Shown: positions 26,741 to 35,227 of the stretch, in pieces
How the letters are laid out: the number at the start of each line of letters is the position of its first letter
How positions within the stretch are numbered: the first letter of the stretch is position 1
DNA from: Bacteroidota bacterium
GTDB lineage: Bacteria; Bacteroidota; Bacteroidia; Cytophagales; Cyclobacteriaceae
Direction of reading: 5' to 3'
DNA: 64,000 bases
Assembly: GCA_016866235.1 (NCBI GenBank)
Contig: VGMW01000001.1
Span: forward strand, 903,535 to 967,534
Notes under the pieces: generated by a model
What the model was told of the DNA's origin: nothing
Seen by the model: only the letters and a program-made list of their open reading frames with translations
The model's database searches: none
Made by a program: the position numbers and the translations under genes

Positions 26741-27343
26741 CTACTGTTTACCCTCTGCTTGGGTTTTAAAATAGTGCTCTGTTTTTCGGAAAATAAATTT
26801 CCAACACAGAAATCCCAATGCAGCGCCGAGTGCTGCACCAAAAATTATGTCACTCGGATAATGTACACCCAGGTAGATTCTTGTATAGGATATGATCAGG
26901 GCGAGGGGAAAAGTCAGAAGCCCAATCCAACCTATTTGATTTCTTAGGATAAGCCAGGTAAAAACGGCAACACCAAATGCATTGGATGCGTGACTGGAGG
27001 GAAATCCAAACTTCCCGCCTTTATAGAATTTGCCGCTCTCGGTTTGAAATAGGTGTATGATTCCATCCAGGCTTGGTTCATGTGAGGGTCGAAGTCGTTC
27101 GGTAAGGGGTTTTAATAAAGAGGAGGTGAGCTGATCGGAAACTAAAATGGTTAGTCCAATACATCCCAACACAAGCCAGGCTTTGTTATCGAGGTGTTTA
27201 AAAAATAGGTAGATCAGCAAAAAATAAAACGGCATCCAGAAAACCGTCCCGGTTGCGGCAAACATAAATCCATCCAGCCATTGGGCATGTTTGGCATTCA
27301 GCCAAATCAAAAGGTTTTTATCCGCCTCAATTAAAAAATTCAT
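26741..27343 (-). CDS. PAP2-family membrane phosphatase
   Basis: A 200-residue protein with five to six membrane helices. The three phosphatase motifs are present: KPLTERLRP, PSSHASN and SYTRIYLGVHYPSD, the last carrying the catalytic His. Such enzymes dephosphorylate undecaprenyl-diphosphate or lipid phosphates in the inner membrane; the specific substrate cannot be told. It follows the MaoC gene by 13 bp and the mutase gene beyond that. Confidence 0.91.
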   Translation of the reverse strand: MNFLIEADKNLLIWLNAKHAQWLDGFMFAATGTVFWMPFYFLLIYLFFKHLDNKAWLVLGCIGLTILVSDQLTSSLLKPLTERLRPSHEPSLDGIIHLFQTESGKFYKGGKFGFPSSHASNAFGVAVFTWLILRNQIGWIGLLTFPLALIISYTRIYLGVHYPSDIIFGAALGAALGFLCWKFIFRKTEHYFKTQAEGKQ

Positions 27344-27356
27344 GCCAATCGCTTAA

Positions 27357-27815
27357 TCAAATAAAGTGATATAGGAATTGAAGTTTCCCTGAAAATGCCG
27401 GCTTTGATTTACCCTTAATCTCCATAACCACCTCAAGCTCTGCTTTGGCAATACCACGCAGGTTGTTGATGGAAATAAGCGAAACCCGAAGCCGAACTTC
27501 ATCACCCGATAACACCGGTTGTCCAAAGCGAAGTTCCGATATGCCGTAATTGATTAACATTTTTATGTTGCGCACCTCCGCAATCTGACTCCATAGGTGT
27601 GGAATAACGCTGATCGTCAGGTATCCATGTGCTATGGTGGTCCCAAAAGCTGTTTCGCTTTTTGCCCGTTCCGGATCGGTGTGGATCCACTGATGGTCTA
27701 GCGTTGCATCGGCAAATCGGTTGATCATTTCCTGAGAAATCTGCAGAAATTCGGAAGCCCCGAGTTCCTTACCGGTAAAAGCTGCAAACTCATCGAAACT
27801 GTTGATGACTACCAT
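27357..27815 (-). CDS. MaoC-like hot-dog dehydratase
   Basis: A 152-residue single hot-dog-fold protein. The hydratase signature is visible as FADATLDHQWIHTDPERA with the nearby IAHGYLTIS, providing Asp and His of the (R)-specific enoyl-CoA hydratase site. The size fits PhaJ/MaoC-type enzymes. It lies 11 bp after the mutase gene and 13 bp before pap2, suggesting cotranscription, although the three activities share no obvious pathway. Confidence 0.9.
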   Translation of the reverse strand: MVVINSFDEFAAFTGKELGASEFLQISQEMINRFADATLDHQWIHTDPERAKSETAFGTTIAHGYLTISVIPHLWSQIAEVRNIKMLINYGISELRFGQPVLSGDEVRLRVSLISINNLRGIAKAELEVVMEIKGKSKPAFSGKLQFLYHFI

Positions 27816-27826
27816 GGGTGTGTAGG

Positions 27827-29554
27827 TTAGGCCAATATATCTTTTTCGATGGCTGAAATCTTTTCATCGAGTTTTTTGGAAACCACCGCGAATTCAGATG
27901 ACTGCTTGAGATTTTCCTTTACACTGATGTAAAATTTTATTTTTGGTTCGGTGCCCGATGGGCGAACGGATATTTTAGAACCATCCTTGGTATAAAATTG
28001 CAATACATCTGATGCTGGAAAACTTAATGGCTTATTGGTTTCCTGGTCCAGGTCTTGTTCAATGCCTGTCTTGTAATCAAGAATTCTAGTTACCTCGCTT
28101 CCGGCAATGGTCTCTGGTGGGTTTTGTCTGAAGCGTTCCATCATTTCTTTAATTTGTCGTTCGCCTTCAGCGCCCTTCCTGACCAGATTTACAAGTCCCT
28201 CTTTATAAAAACCAAAGTCGGTATAGGCTTTGATCATCCACTCATACATGGTTTTTCCTTCGTCTTTGGCAGCGGCTGCCAGCGCTGCGAAAAATGCGCA
28301 GCTGGAAACAGCATCTTTATCGCGAACAAAGGGGCCAACCATATATCCGTAGCTCTCCTCACCGGCAGCAACAAAATTCATTTTGCCTTCGTTGGCTCGA
28401 ATAAGCTCAGCGATGTACTTGAATCCGGTGAGCGTGTTCATGCAGGCCACGCCATAGTGTTTGGCCATGGCATCGATCAGTTCAGTGGTTACAATCGTTT
28501 TGGCAACGTAATGTGGTAAAGGGCCGCTTTTTAGATTTTTCATGATGAATCCCATCATAATGGCCAGCGCCTGATTGCCATTCAACAAAAGGTATTCTCC
28601 GTCAGGCTTTTGTATGGCGATACCGACCCGGTCGGTGTCCGGATCTGTTGCCATGATCAGTTCAGCCTTGTTCCGCTTTCCGTAGTCAAGCGCCATGGCC
28701 ATGGCTGATTTTTCCTCCGGGTTGGGCGATTGTACGGTGGGGAAATTCCCGTCGGGCTGTTCCTGTTCCTTAACAATGCTTAGGTTGGTAAATCCGAGTC
28801 TCTTCAGGCATTCGGGTACCATGGTAATACCGGCACCATGTAGACTGCTGTAAACCATGCTGATGTTTTTTTGTCGATCAATTGCTTCGCGAGCAGGTAT
28901 CAGTTTAAAAACTTCTGCGTAATAAGCATCTTCAACATCGGCACCAATGGTGTGCAGCAGATTGTTGTTGCCGGTAAATTTGATCTGGTCGAAACCCGTA
29001 ATGGCGTTGACTTCCGTGATCACATTTTTGTCGTGGGGAGGCACGAGCTGTGCACCATCGACCCAATAGGCTTTGAAGCCGTTGTATTCTTTTGGATTGT
29101 GTGAAGCGGTGATGACCACGCCACTTTTGCAGCCAAGGTGTCGAATGGCGAAGGATAGGAGCGGTGTGGGCCTTAAATCTGGAAAAAGGTGAACCTCAAT
29201 CCCATTGGCAGTAAAAACATCTGCGACAATTCGTGCAAACTTGTTGCTGTTGTTGCGGCTGTCGTGTGCAACGGCAACACTTATTTTTTCATTTGGAAAA
29301 GATTTCAGCAGGTAATTGGAGAGTCCTTGCGCAGCAACGCCTACGGTGTATCGGTTCATGCAATTGGGGCCAACGCCCATGGTGCCACGCAATCCCCCGG
29401 TGCCAAATTCAAGGTCCCTGTAAAACCTGTCAATCAGTTCATTTTTATCGGGTTGTTGCAGCAGTGTTTCAATTTCCTTTTTTGTTTCCTGGTCCACTGC
29501 CGGGCTGTTCAGCCATTGATTGGCCTTCGTGGTTGCTTTCTCAAGTAATTCCAT
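27827..29554 (-). CDS. Phosphoglucomutase/phosphomannomutase family phosphosugar mutase
   Basis: A 575-residue alpha-D-phosphohexomutase. The phosphoserine loop is ITASHNPKEYNG near residue 149, the metal loop ATDPDTDRVG near 300, the sugar-binding GEESYGYM near 395 and the phosphate-binding RPSGTEPKIKFY near the C-terminus. All four are intact. The length and sequence resemble the long phosphoglucomutase (PgcA-like) group. It heads the mutase-maoC-pap2 operon. An exact -7 box lies 41 bp before the start. Confidence 0.93.
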   Translation of the reverse strand: MELLEKATTKANQWLNSPAVDQETKKEIETLLQQPDKNELIDRFYRDLEFGTGGLRGTMGVGPNCMNRYTVGVAAQGLSNYLLKSFPNEKISVAVAHDSRNNSNKFARIVADVFTANGIEVHLFPDLRPTPLLSFAIRHLGCKSGVVITASHNPKEYNGFKAYWVDGAQLVPPHDKNVITEVNAITGFDQIKFTGNNNLLHTIGADVEDAYYAEVFKLIPAREAIDRQKNISMVYSSLHGAGITMVPECLKRLGFTNLSIVKEQEQPDGNFPTVQSPNPEEKSAMAMALDYGKRNKAELIMATDPDTDRVGIAIQKPDGEYLLLNGNQALAIMMGFIMKNLKSGPLPHYVAKTIVTTELIDAMAKHYGVACMNTLTGFKYIAELIRANEGKMNFVAAGEESYGYMVGPFVRDKDAVSSCAFFAALAAAAKDEGKTMYEWMIKAYTDFGFYKEGLVNLVRKGAEGERQIKEMMERFRQNPPETIAGSEVTRILDYKTGIEQDLDQETNKPLSFPASDVLQFYTKDGSKISVRPSGTEPKIKFYISVKENLKQSSEFAVVSKKLDEKISAIEKDILA

Positions 29555-29594
29555 ACGTTAAAAAACGTTTAAGGTGTCTGTTTTCAAGAGGCTG

Positions 29595-29602
29595 CAAAAA
29601 TA
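29595..29602 (-). promoter_or_regulatory. Possible -7 box for the phosphosugar mutase operon
   Basis: The minus strand reads TATTTTTG, an exact TAnnTTTG match, 41 bp before the ATG at 29554. No TTG at -33 is seen. It faces the divergent box at 29630-29637 in a 100 bp intergenic region. Confidence 0.4.
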
Positions 29603-29629
29603 ACCATATCGGCCAACGCTGGTTTAAAA

Positions 29630-29637
29630 TATCTTTG
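29630..29637 (+). promoter_or_regulatory. Possible -7 box for the LTA-synthase-like gene
   Basis: TATCTTTG matches TAnnTTTG and lies 17 bp before the ATG at 29655, implying a very short leader. The -33 element is not recognisable. Confidence 0.38.
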
Positions 29638-29654
29638 AATTCGTTTTGCAGTAA

Positions 29655-31598
29655 ATGGATCATTTCAGGCGGTTTTTTAAGGATTTCCTTCGTGGCAACA
29701 TCTATTTGGTTCTGATGCTGCGGCTTCTTTTCGTGGGCCTGCTTTTTACGGTTTCGCGGCTGCTGTTTTATTTCTACAACCAGGATCTCTTTCCTGGGAT
29801 GAACCCCGGAAGGATGTTCGATCTTCTCGGCGGTGGTCTTCGGTTTGACCTTGCCGCTATTTTGTATTTGAATCTGCTGCTCATTCTATTTACGGTACTG
29901 CCTTTAAAAATTCGGTTCAACCGCGCGTATGATCGGACATTAACCATCCTGTTCGTTTTAATGAATGGTCTTGGATTGGTGGCTAACCTGGCCGACATGG
30001 TGTATTATCGATTTACCCTGCGTCGAACGACCAGTATGCTGTTTGAGCAATTCAGTAATGAAACAAACATGGCTGTCTTAATCCCTCGATTTATTTGGGA
30101 TTACAGTGGTGTCACGATCATTTTTATTCTGATGCTGGTCGCCTTGATTTGGTTTGCCATTAAAATCAAGTCAAGCGGTCCAAGACAAGGCAACCCGTGG
30201 ATTTTTTTTGGTGGTGGCTTTTTGATGGGTTGTTTTTGCCTTGGTCTGACGGTTGCGGGAATAAGGGGAGGATTCAGGCATAGCACCAGGCCCATTGCTG
30301 TATCCAACGCCATGGCATATGCCCACGCGCCTGAAGATGTGTCATTGATTGTGAACACACCATTTTCACTCATTCGAACTGCTGGTACCGCTGTTACCCG
30401 TCGGGTTGAATACTTTACAAAGGAGCAAGAACTGGAGGATGTTTTTTCACCTGTGATTCATCCAGCGCCAGAGGGTGATTTCACGCGCGAAAATGTGGTG
30501 GTCATCATCCTTGAAAGTTTCTCTGCCGAATTTGTTGGCGCGCTTAATCCATGGGCTGAGGATGGTGCCTATAAAGGGTACACGCCTTTTCTGGATTCAT
30601 TAATCCAAAAAAGTATGACCTGGCAACACACCTTCGCCAATGGAAGAAAGTCCATCGATGCTATGCCAAGTGTATTTTGCAGTATACCTTCCGGAGAGGT
30701 TCCATTTATTTTATCGCACTACAGCAACAATAAGGTTAACAGCCTGGCTAGTTTATTAAACACCAAGGGTTACCACAGTGCCTTTTTTCACGGCGCACCG
30801 AATGGCTCTATGGGCTTCGATGCGTTTGCCAGGCAGGCGGGTTTCAGGGAGTATTTTGGAATGAGGGAATATGGTAATGATGCGGATATGGATGGGTGGT
30901 GGGGAATATGGGATGAGCCCTTTCTTCAGTTTACCGCAAAAAAGATTTCTGAGTTCAGGGAGCCATTTGTTGCAGGAATTTTTACGGTTTCATCACATCA
31001 TCCATTTGAAGTGCCAAAATCTTTCAAGGGGAAGTTTAAGCCGGGGAAATCAAAAATGCATGAGGCGGTTCAATACACCGATTATGCCCTCAAAAAGTTC
31101 TTTGCAAATGCTTCCGAGCAATCATGGTTTAAAAACACCTGGTTTATCATTACGGCCGACCATGTTTCATCAGAGATAACCCTGCCGGAATACAAAACCA
31201 TTTGGGGTCGCTTTGCCGTTCCCCTCCTCATATTTAAACAAGGGATAATGCCTCAGTATGAGTCTGTGAAGGTTGCTCAGCAGACCGATATATTGCCAAC
31301 GGTGTTGTCCTTACTCAAATACGATGAGTCTTACCTTGCCTTTGGCAATGACCTCACTTCAAGGGATTCAAATTTTGCATTCGGATATGTTCATCCGGTC
31401 CACCATCTATATTCCGATAGTCTCTTGTATCGTTTCGATGGTCAGCGGATTGGTGAGGTTTATCAATACGAAACGGACAAGCTTATGAAAAATAATCTGA
31501 CGGGAAAGCTTGACTTGGCGCTACCTGAGAGGCTCATCAAAGCTAGAATTCAACAGTACAACAACAGGATGGTAGAAAACCGCCTTACACTACCCTGA
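29655..31598 (+). CDS. LTA-synthase-like membrane sulfatase-fold protein
   Basis: A 647-residue protein with five N-terminal membrane helices (to about residue 200) and an extracytoplasmic alkaline-phosphatase-superfamily domain (270-570). The metal motif VVVIILESFSAEFVG and the nucleophile region NGRKSIDAMPSVF are present, with Ser in place of the Thr of LtaS; TADHVSSE near 505 supplies further metal ligands. Gram-negative homologues transfer phosphoglycerol or phosphoethanolamine to glycans or lipids. The donor and acceptor are unknown here. It abuts the convergent yebC gene with no spacer. Confidence 0.89.
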   Translation: MDHFRRFFKDFLRGNIYLVLMLRLLFVGLLFTVSRLLFYFYNQDLFPGMNPGRMFDLLGGGLRFDLAAILYLNLLLILFTVLPLKIRFNRAYDRTLTILFVLMNGLGLVANLADMVYYRFTLRRTTSMLFEQFSNETNMAVLIPRFIWDYSGVTIIFILMLVALIWFAIKIKSSGPRQGNPWIFFGGGFLMGCFCLGLTVAGIRGGFRHSTRPIAVSNAMAYAHAPEDVSLIVNTPFSLIRTAGTAVTRRVEYFTKEQELEDVFSPVIHPAPEGDFTRENVVVIILESFSAEFVGALNPWAEDGAYKGYTPFLDSLIQKSMTWQHTFANGRKSIDAMPSVFCSIPSGEVPFILSHYSNNKVNSLASLLNTKGYHSAFFHGAPNGSMGFDAFARQAGFREYFGMREYGNDADMDGWWGIWDEPFLQFTAKKISEFREPFVAGIFTVSSHHPFEVPKSFKGKFKPGKSKMHEAVQYTDYALKKFFANASEQSWFKNTWFIITADHVSSEITLPEYKTIWGRFAVPLLIFKQGIMPQYESVKVAQQTDILPTVLSLLKYDESYLAFGNDLTSRDSNFAFGYVHPVHHLYSDSLLYRFDGQRIGEVYQYETDKLMKNNLTGKLDLALPERLIKARIQQYNNRMVENRLTLP

Positions 31599-32306
31599 TC
31601 AGGCGAGATTGTGGAAGACGTTTTGAACATCGTCGTCCTCTTCTAACGCAGCAATACATTCCATTACCTCGTCGGACTGTTGTTCATTTAACTCTTTGGT
31701 GGTGGTAGGGATGTATTGTAGTTCGGAGCTCTTAGGCGTATAATTTTTTGATTCCAGGAATTTTTGCATTGCGCCGAATTCGGTGAATTTCGTGTAAACC
31801 ACGATTTCCTCCTCATCCCGTTGAATGTCCTCAGCGCCCGCATCGATAAGGTCCAGCTCTACTTCATCCAAATTGATTTTAGAGGGATCGAATTTAAAAA
31901 CCCCTTTGCGCTCGAATAAAAATCCCACTGACCCTGAGTTTCCCATGTTGCCGCCATTTTTGGAAAAGTGCAATCGAATGTTGGCGACAGTCCTTGTCGG
32001 GTTGTCCGTAGCGCATTCCACCATGACGGGTACGCCATGGGGTGCATAGCCCTCGTAAACAACTTCCTGAAAATCTTTTTCCTCTTTGGAGGATGCGCGC
32101 TTGATGGCTGATTCCACGCGGTCTTTCGGCATGTTAACGCCCTTGGCGTTTTGAATTGCCATGCGGAGCCGCGGGTTGTTGTCGGGATTGGGACCACCTT
32201 GCTTTACGGCGATGGCAATATCCTTACCAATGCGGGTGAATGCCTTGGCCATCCGGTCGAACCGGGCGAACATCTTGTGTTTTCTTTTCTCAAAAATCCT
32301 TCCCAT
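31599..32306 (-). CDS. yebC: YebC/PmpR-family protein
   Basis: About 235 residues from the ATG at 32306; the longer frame (32327) adds seven residues not seen in the family. The N-terminus MGRIFEKRKHKMFARFDRMAK matches the Bacteroidota form, and KQGGPNPDNNPRLRMAIQNAK is the family core. YebC proteins have long been called transcriptional regulators; more recent work connects the family to ribosomes stalled on proline stretches, so a translational role is possible. It is a stand-alone gene. Confidence 0.92.
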   Translation of the reverse strand: MGRIFEKRKHKMFARFDRMAKAFTRIGKDIAIAVKQGGPNPDNNPRLRMAIQNAKGVNMPKDRVESAIKRASSKEEKDFQEVVYEGYAPHGVPVMVECATDNPTRTVANIRLHFSKNGGNMGNSGSVGFLFERKGVFKFDPSKINLDEVELDLIDAGAEDIQRDEEEIVVYTKFTEFGAMQKFLESKNYTPKSSELQYIPTTTKELNEQQSDEVMECIAALEEDDDVQNVFHNLA

Positions 32307-32384
32307 ATCGTTGAAATCAGTGGGCAAAAATAATCACCGCGGTTTATTTACCAACCTCCTTTATCGCCCTTAAAAGGCTCGTGA

Positions 32385-32419
32385 AGTCATAAAAAACAAA
32401 TAGCCGCTGGTGCGGCTAT
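32385..32419 (-). terminator. Terminator after the H1-like gene
   Basis: A perfect 8-bp stem ATAGCCGC / GCGGCTAT (32400-32407 with 32412-32419) with a TGGT loop; on the minus strand it runs into TTTGTTTTTTATG. It lies 24 bp after the H1-like stop. Confidence 0.82.
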
Positions 32420-32442
32420 CGTTTTTATTGAATAGTAAAGAT

Positions 32443-32706
32443 TTAGAAGAGGGAACCGGTTCCTTCGTTTGGAGCGGGTGCTGCAGGTGCAGGAGCTGGT
32501 GCTGCTACAGGAGCAGGAGCTGCATTTTTCGCAACAGCTTTCTTCTTTACCGCCTTCTTCACAACTTTTTTAGCCGCCTTTTTAGCGGGCTTCTTTGCGG
32601 CTTTTTTTGCGCTTTTTTTGGCGCCTTTCTTCGCTGCTTTTTTAGCAGCCTTTTTTGCCGGCTTTTTAGCTGACTTCTTAGCAGCCTTTTTGGTCTTCTT
32701 TGCCAT
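32443..32706 (-). CDS. Histone H1-like Lys/Ala-rich nucleoid protein
   Basis: An 87-residue, extremely basic protein built from tandem (A/P/S)KK-x-A repeats over residues 1-60 (for example KPAKKAAKKAAKKGAKKSAK), then an Ala/Pro-rich segment and a short acidic end (NEGTGSLF). This is the bacterial H1-like pattern, related to histone H1 tails, and suggests DNA compaction. A promoter with both boxes lies upstream and a terminator downstream, so it is a compact single-gene unit likely to be well expressed. The repeat number is prone to change by slippage. Confidence 0.88.
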   Translation of the reverse strand: MAKKTKKAAKKSAKKPAKKAAKKAAKKGAKKSAKKAAKKPAKKAAKKVVKKAVKKKAVAKNAAPAPVAAPAPAPAAPAPNEGTGSLF

Positions 32707-32757
32707 GGTTTTTGTTTTTAGAGTTTTTGTTTGAGCGTCAAGTTGATTTTGAGGGGC

Positions 32758-32787
32758 GAAAATTAATTCACCGGATCATTTCACCAA
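32758..32787 (-). promoter_or_regulatory. Promoter of the H1-like gene
   Basis: On the minus strand TTG (32785-32787) is followed after 19 bp by TAATTTTC (32758-32765), one mismatch from TAnnTTTG. The spacing fits Bacteroidota sigma-A promoters. It sits 52 bp before the start codon, entirely outside the transketolase gene. Confidence 0.5.
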
Positions 32788-32809
32788 TAATTTCTAAATG
32801 AATTTTTAA

Positions 32810-33763
32810 TTATTTCCTCGATACTGCCTTTACCGCTGCTTCAACAATATGTTCGGCTGAAAGGCCATACTTCTTCAAAAGATCTGTTGGCTTCCCACTT
32901 TCACCAAAGCTGTCACGCACCGCCACCATCTCCATTGGACAAGGTAAATGGGCTGCCAAGAGTTGTGCAATGCTGTCGCCAAGTCCACCATTGATCTGGT
33001 GCTCCTCACAGCTCACTGCACATCTTGTTTTGTTTACAGAGGCTATAACCGCTTCAGCGTCAAGAGGTTTTATGGTATGTATGTTGATGATCTCAGCGGA
33101 AATACCTTTTGACTCCAGGGTCGACTGGGCTTCGAGGGCTTCCCACACAAGATGTCCACATGCAAAAATCGACACATCACTTCCTTCAACCATTCGATCT
33201 GCCTTGCCAATGACAAACGGCCGATCGGCTGCGGTAAACACCGGCCAGGATGGACGACCAAACCTCAGGTAGGCTGGTCCTACATGATCCCCCAAAGCCA
33301 GGGTTGCTGCTTTGGTCTGATGGTAATCACAGGGTACGATGACCGTCATACCGGGAAGCATCTTCATCATTCCGATATCTTCCAGAATTTGGTGCGTTGC
33401 GCCATCCTCGCCGAGGGTAAGACCTGCGTGGGACGCGCAGATTTTAACATTCTTGTCTGAATAGGCGACCGATTGACGGATCTGATCGTACACGCGTCCG
33501 GTGGAAAAGTTTGCAAAGGTTCCTGTAAATGGAATTTTCCCACCGATGGTCATGCCCGCAGCCAGACCAATCATGTTGGCTTCGGCAATTCCAACTTGAA
33601 AAAAGCGCTCTGGAAACTCTTTTTTGAAAGCATCCATCTTTAGCGATCCGGTTAGATCAGCACACAGGGCAACAACGTTGCTGTTCTTTTTTCCAAGTTC
33701 ATGTAGGCCTGCTCCAAACCCGGAGCGTGTATCTTTTTTATCGGTAAAGCTGTACTTGTTCAT
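32810..33763 (-). CDS. Transketolase, C-terminal subunit (split type)
   Basis: About 317 residues, from ATG 33763 (a TTG two codons earlier also exists). It carries the pyrimidine-binding domain with the glutamate region QVGIAEANMIGLAAGM near residue 60 and the C-terminal transketolase domain. In split transketolases this subunit pairs with the N-terminal one to move two-carbon units between sugar phosphates using thiamine diphosphate. The partner gene lies 19 bp upstream. Confidence 0.93.
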   Translation of the reverse strand: MNKYSFTDKKDTRSGFGAGLHELGKKNSNVVALCADLTGSLKMDAFKKEFPERFFQVGIAEANMIGLAAGMTIGGKIPFTGTFANFSTGRVYDQIRQSVAYSDKNVKICASHAGLTLGEDGATHQILEDIGMMKMLPGMTVIVPCDYHQTKAATLALGDHVGPAYLRFGRPSWPVFTAADRPFVIGKADRMVEGSDVSIFACGHLVWEALEAQSTLESKGISAEIINIHTIKPLDAEAVIASVNKTRCAVSCEEHQINGGLGDSIAQLLAAHLPCPMEMVAVRDSFGESGKPTDLLKKYGLSAEHIVEAAVKAVSRK

Positions 33764-33782
33764 GCTCAAAGTTTGGTTAAGA

Positions 33783-34631
33783 TCAATAATCGCCTAAGGT
33801 TTCTTCCAATTGTGCCATGGCCTTTGCGAATTCATCGTCATTGGGTGCTACACCATGCCATTTGTGTGAGCCCATCATAAAGTCTACACCCTGGCCCATG
33901 GCGGTGGTCATCAGGTTAAGGACTGGCTTACCCAAACGGGTCAGATTTTTGGCTTTTTCCAGCGTAGTCAAAAGAGATTCTAAATCATTACCATCCGACT
34001 CCACAACGGTCCACCCAAAAGCCTCCCATTTAGCCTTCAGGTTTTTAAGGGACATAACTTCATTTACAGGCCCGTCAATTTGCTGTCCGTTGTAGTCAAT
34101 GGTGGCGATAAGGTTATCTACTTTATGGTGTGCACCATACATAGCTGCTTCCCATATCTGTCCTTCCTGCTGCTCACCATCACCCATTAATACATAGACG
34201 AGGCAATCGTCTCCATTTAATTTTTTAGACTGCGCGGCTCCAATGGCCACAGAAAGTCCTTGCCCCAAGGAGCCAGACGCGACCCTTATTCCGGGAAGAT
34301 GCTCATGGGTGGCGGGGTGTCCCTGAAGCCTTGAGTTCATTTTTCTGAAGGTACCCAGTTCCTCTGGTTTGAAATAACCGCTTCTGGCCAGCACCGAATA
34401 CCAAACCGGACTGATGTGTCCGTTTGATAGAAAGAAGAGGTCTTCACCCTTCCCATCCATGTTGAAACTTGGATGGTGATTCATCACCTTGAAGTAGAGT
34501 GCGACAAAAAACTCTGTGCAACCCAGTGATCCACCCGGGTGCCCGGATTGACAGGCGTGGACCATTCTTACGATATCCCTGCGAACCTGGGAACAAATCC
34601 TTTGCAGGTCATTAATTGATTCAGTTTTCAT
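33783..34631 (-). CDS. Transketolase, N-terminal subunit (split type)
   Basis: A 282-residue protein holding the thiamine-diphosphate and metal-binding half. The motif GDGEQQEGQIWEA (about residues 148-160), preceded by GSLGQGLSVA, is the ThDP fold signature, and the N-terminal CQSGHPGGSLG contains the catalytic His. It is half the length of a fused transketolase, complemented by the next gene, so the pair makes one enzyme of the pentose phosphate pathway. Confidence 0.94.
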   Translation of the reverse strand: MKTESINDLQRICSQVRRDIVRMVHACQSGHPGGSLGCTEFFVALYFKVMNHHPSFNMDGKGEDLFFLSNGHISPVWYSVLARSGYFKPEELGTFRKMNSRLQGHPATHEHLPGIRVASGSLGQGLSVAIGAAQSKKLNGDDCLVYVLMGDGEQQEGQIWEAAMYGAHHKVDNLIATIDYNGQQIDGPVNEVMSLKNLKAKWEAFGWTVVESDGNDLESLLTTLEKAKNLTRLGKPVLNLMTTAMGQGVDFMMGSHKWHGVAPNDDEFAKAMAQLEETLGDY

Positions 34632-34670
34632 CGCTTCAGATTTAGGCTCAAGTTAGGAAGGAGTAGGCGG

Positions 34671-35225
34671 TTATTTTTTCTTTTTGATGATGGTCTTTTT
34701 TGTCTTCTTTTTTGGCGCTGCAGCTTTTACTGCTTTTTTGGCTGGTTTTTTAGGAGAACTTTTTTCAGGTGCCGGTGAACCGAGAATCTGATCGGTGTGG
34801 TTTTTAGTATCCACCTTTTCAATGACTTCAGAGATTATTCCTTTTTCGTCAATCAAAAATGTGACACGTGCGGTACCCATGTATTTTCTGCCGTACATAG
34901 ACTTCTCTACCCAGGTGCCAAATGCCTCGTGAACTTTTTTATCGGTGTCGGCGAGGAGCCTGAACGGTAATTTTTCTTTTGCAATGAATTTTTGGTGCGA
35001 CTTCTCATCGTCGGTACTGATCCCAAAAACCTCATATCCGGCTTTTTGAAGTGCTTTATAATTGTCCCTTAGGTTGCAGGACTCGGCAGTACATCCCGGA
35101 GTCATGTCTTTCGGATAAAAGTATAGAACAACTTTTTTTCCTTTAAGACCGGACAATGTTACGGATTCCCCGTTCTGATCCTTCACACTAAATTCAGGAG
35201 CCTTACTGCCTTGTTTGATTTTCAT
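34671..35225 (-). CDS. bcp: Thioredoxin-dependent peroxiredoxin (Bcp/PrxQ) with Lys-rich tail
   Basis: A 184-residue protein. Residues 1-149 are a complete Bcp/PrxQ peroxiredoxin, with peroxidatic Cys45 and resolving Cys50 in TPGCTAESC, five residues apart as in PrxQ, and a conserved FRLLAD strand. Residues 150-184 are an unusual tail, SPAPEKSSPKKPAKKAVK and then KKKTKK-type runs, resembling the H1-like protein 2 kb away. The usual family length is about 150. The tail could bind nucleic acid and place the peroxidase at the nucleoid; that is inference. It starts 2 bp after the M23 gene's stop, so it is probably translationally coupled. Confidence 0.93.
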   Translation of the reverse strand: MKIKQGSKAPEFSVKDQNGESVTLSGLKGKKVVLYFYPKDMTPGCTAESCNLRDNYKALQKAGYEVFGISTDDEKSHQKFIAKEKLPFRLLADTDKKVHEAFGTWVEKSMYGRKYMGTARVTFLIDEKGIISEVIEKVDTKNHTDQILGSPAPEKSSPKKPAKKAVKAAAPKKKTKKTIIKKKK

Positions 35226-35227
35226 AA

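Noticed and set aside
32410..32673. 87-codon Cys/Phe-rich plus-strand frame
   Set aside because: It mirrors the repetitive Lys codons of the H1-like gene; composition is an artefact of the AAG/AAA repeats.
32443..32706. Tandem Lys/Ala codon repeats as a CRISPR or satellite array
   Set aside because: The repeats are in frame, imperfect, 9-12 bp, and encode a typical H1-like protein with promoter and terminator; no spacer structure exists.
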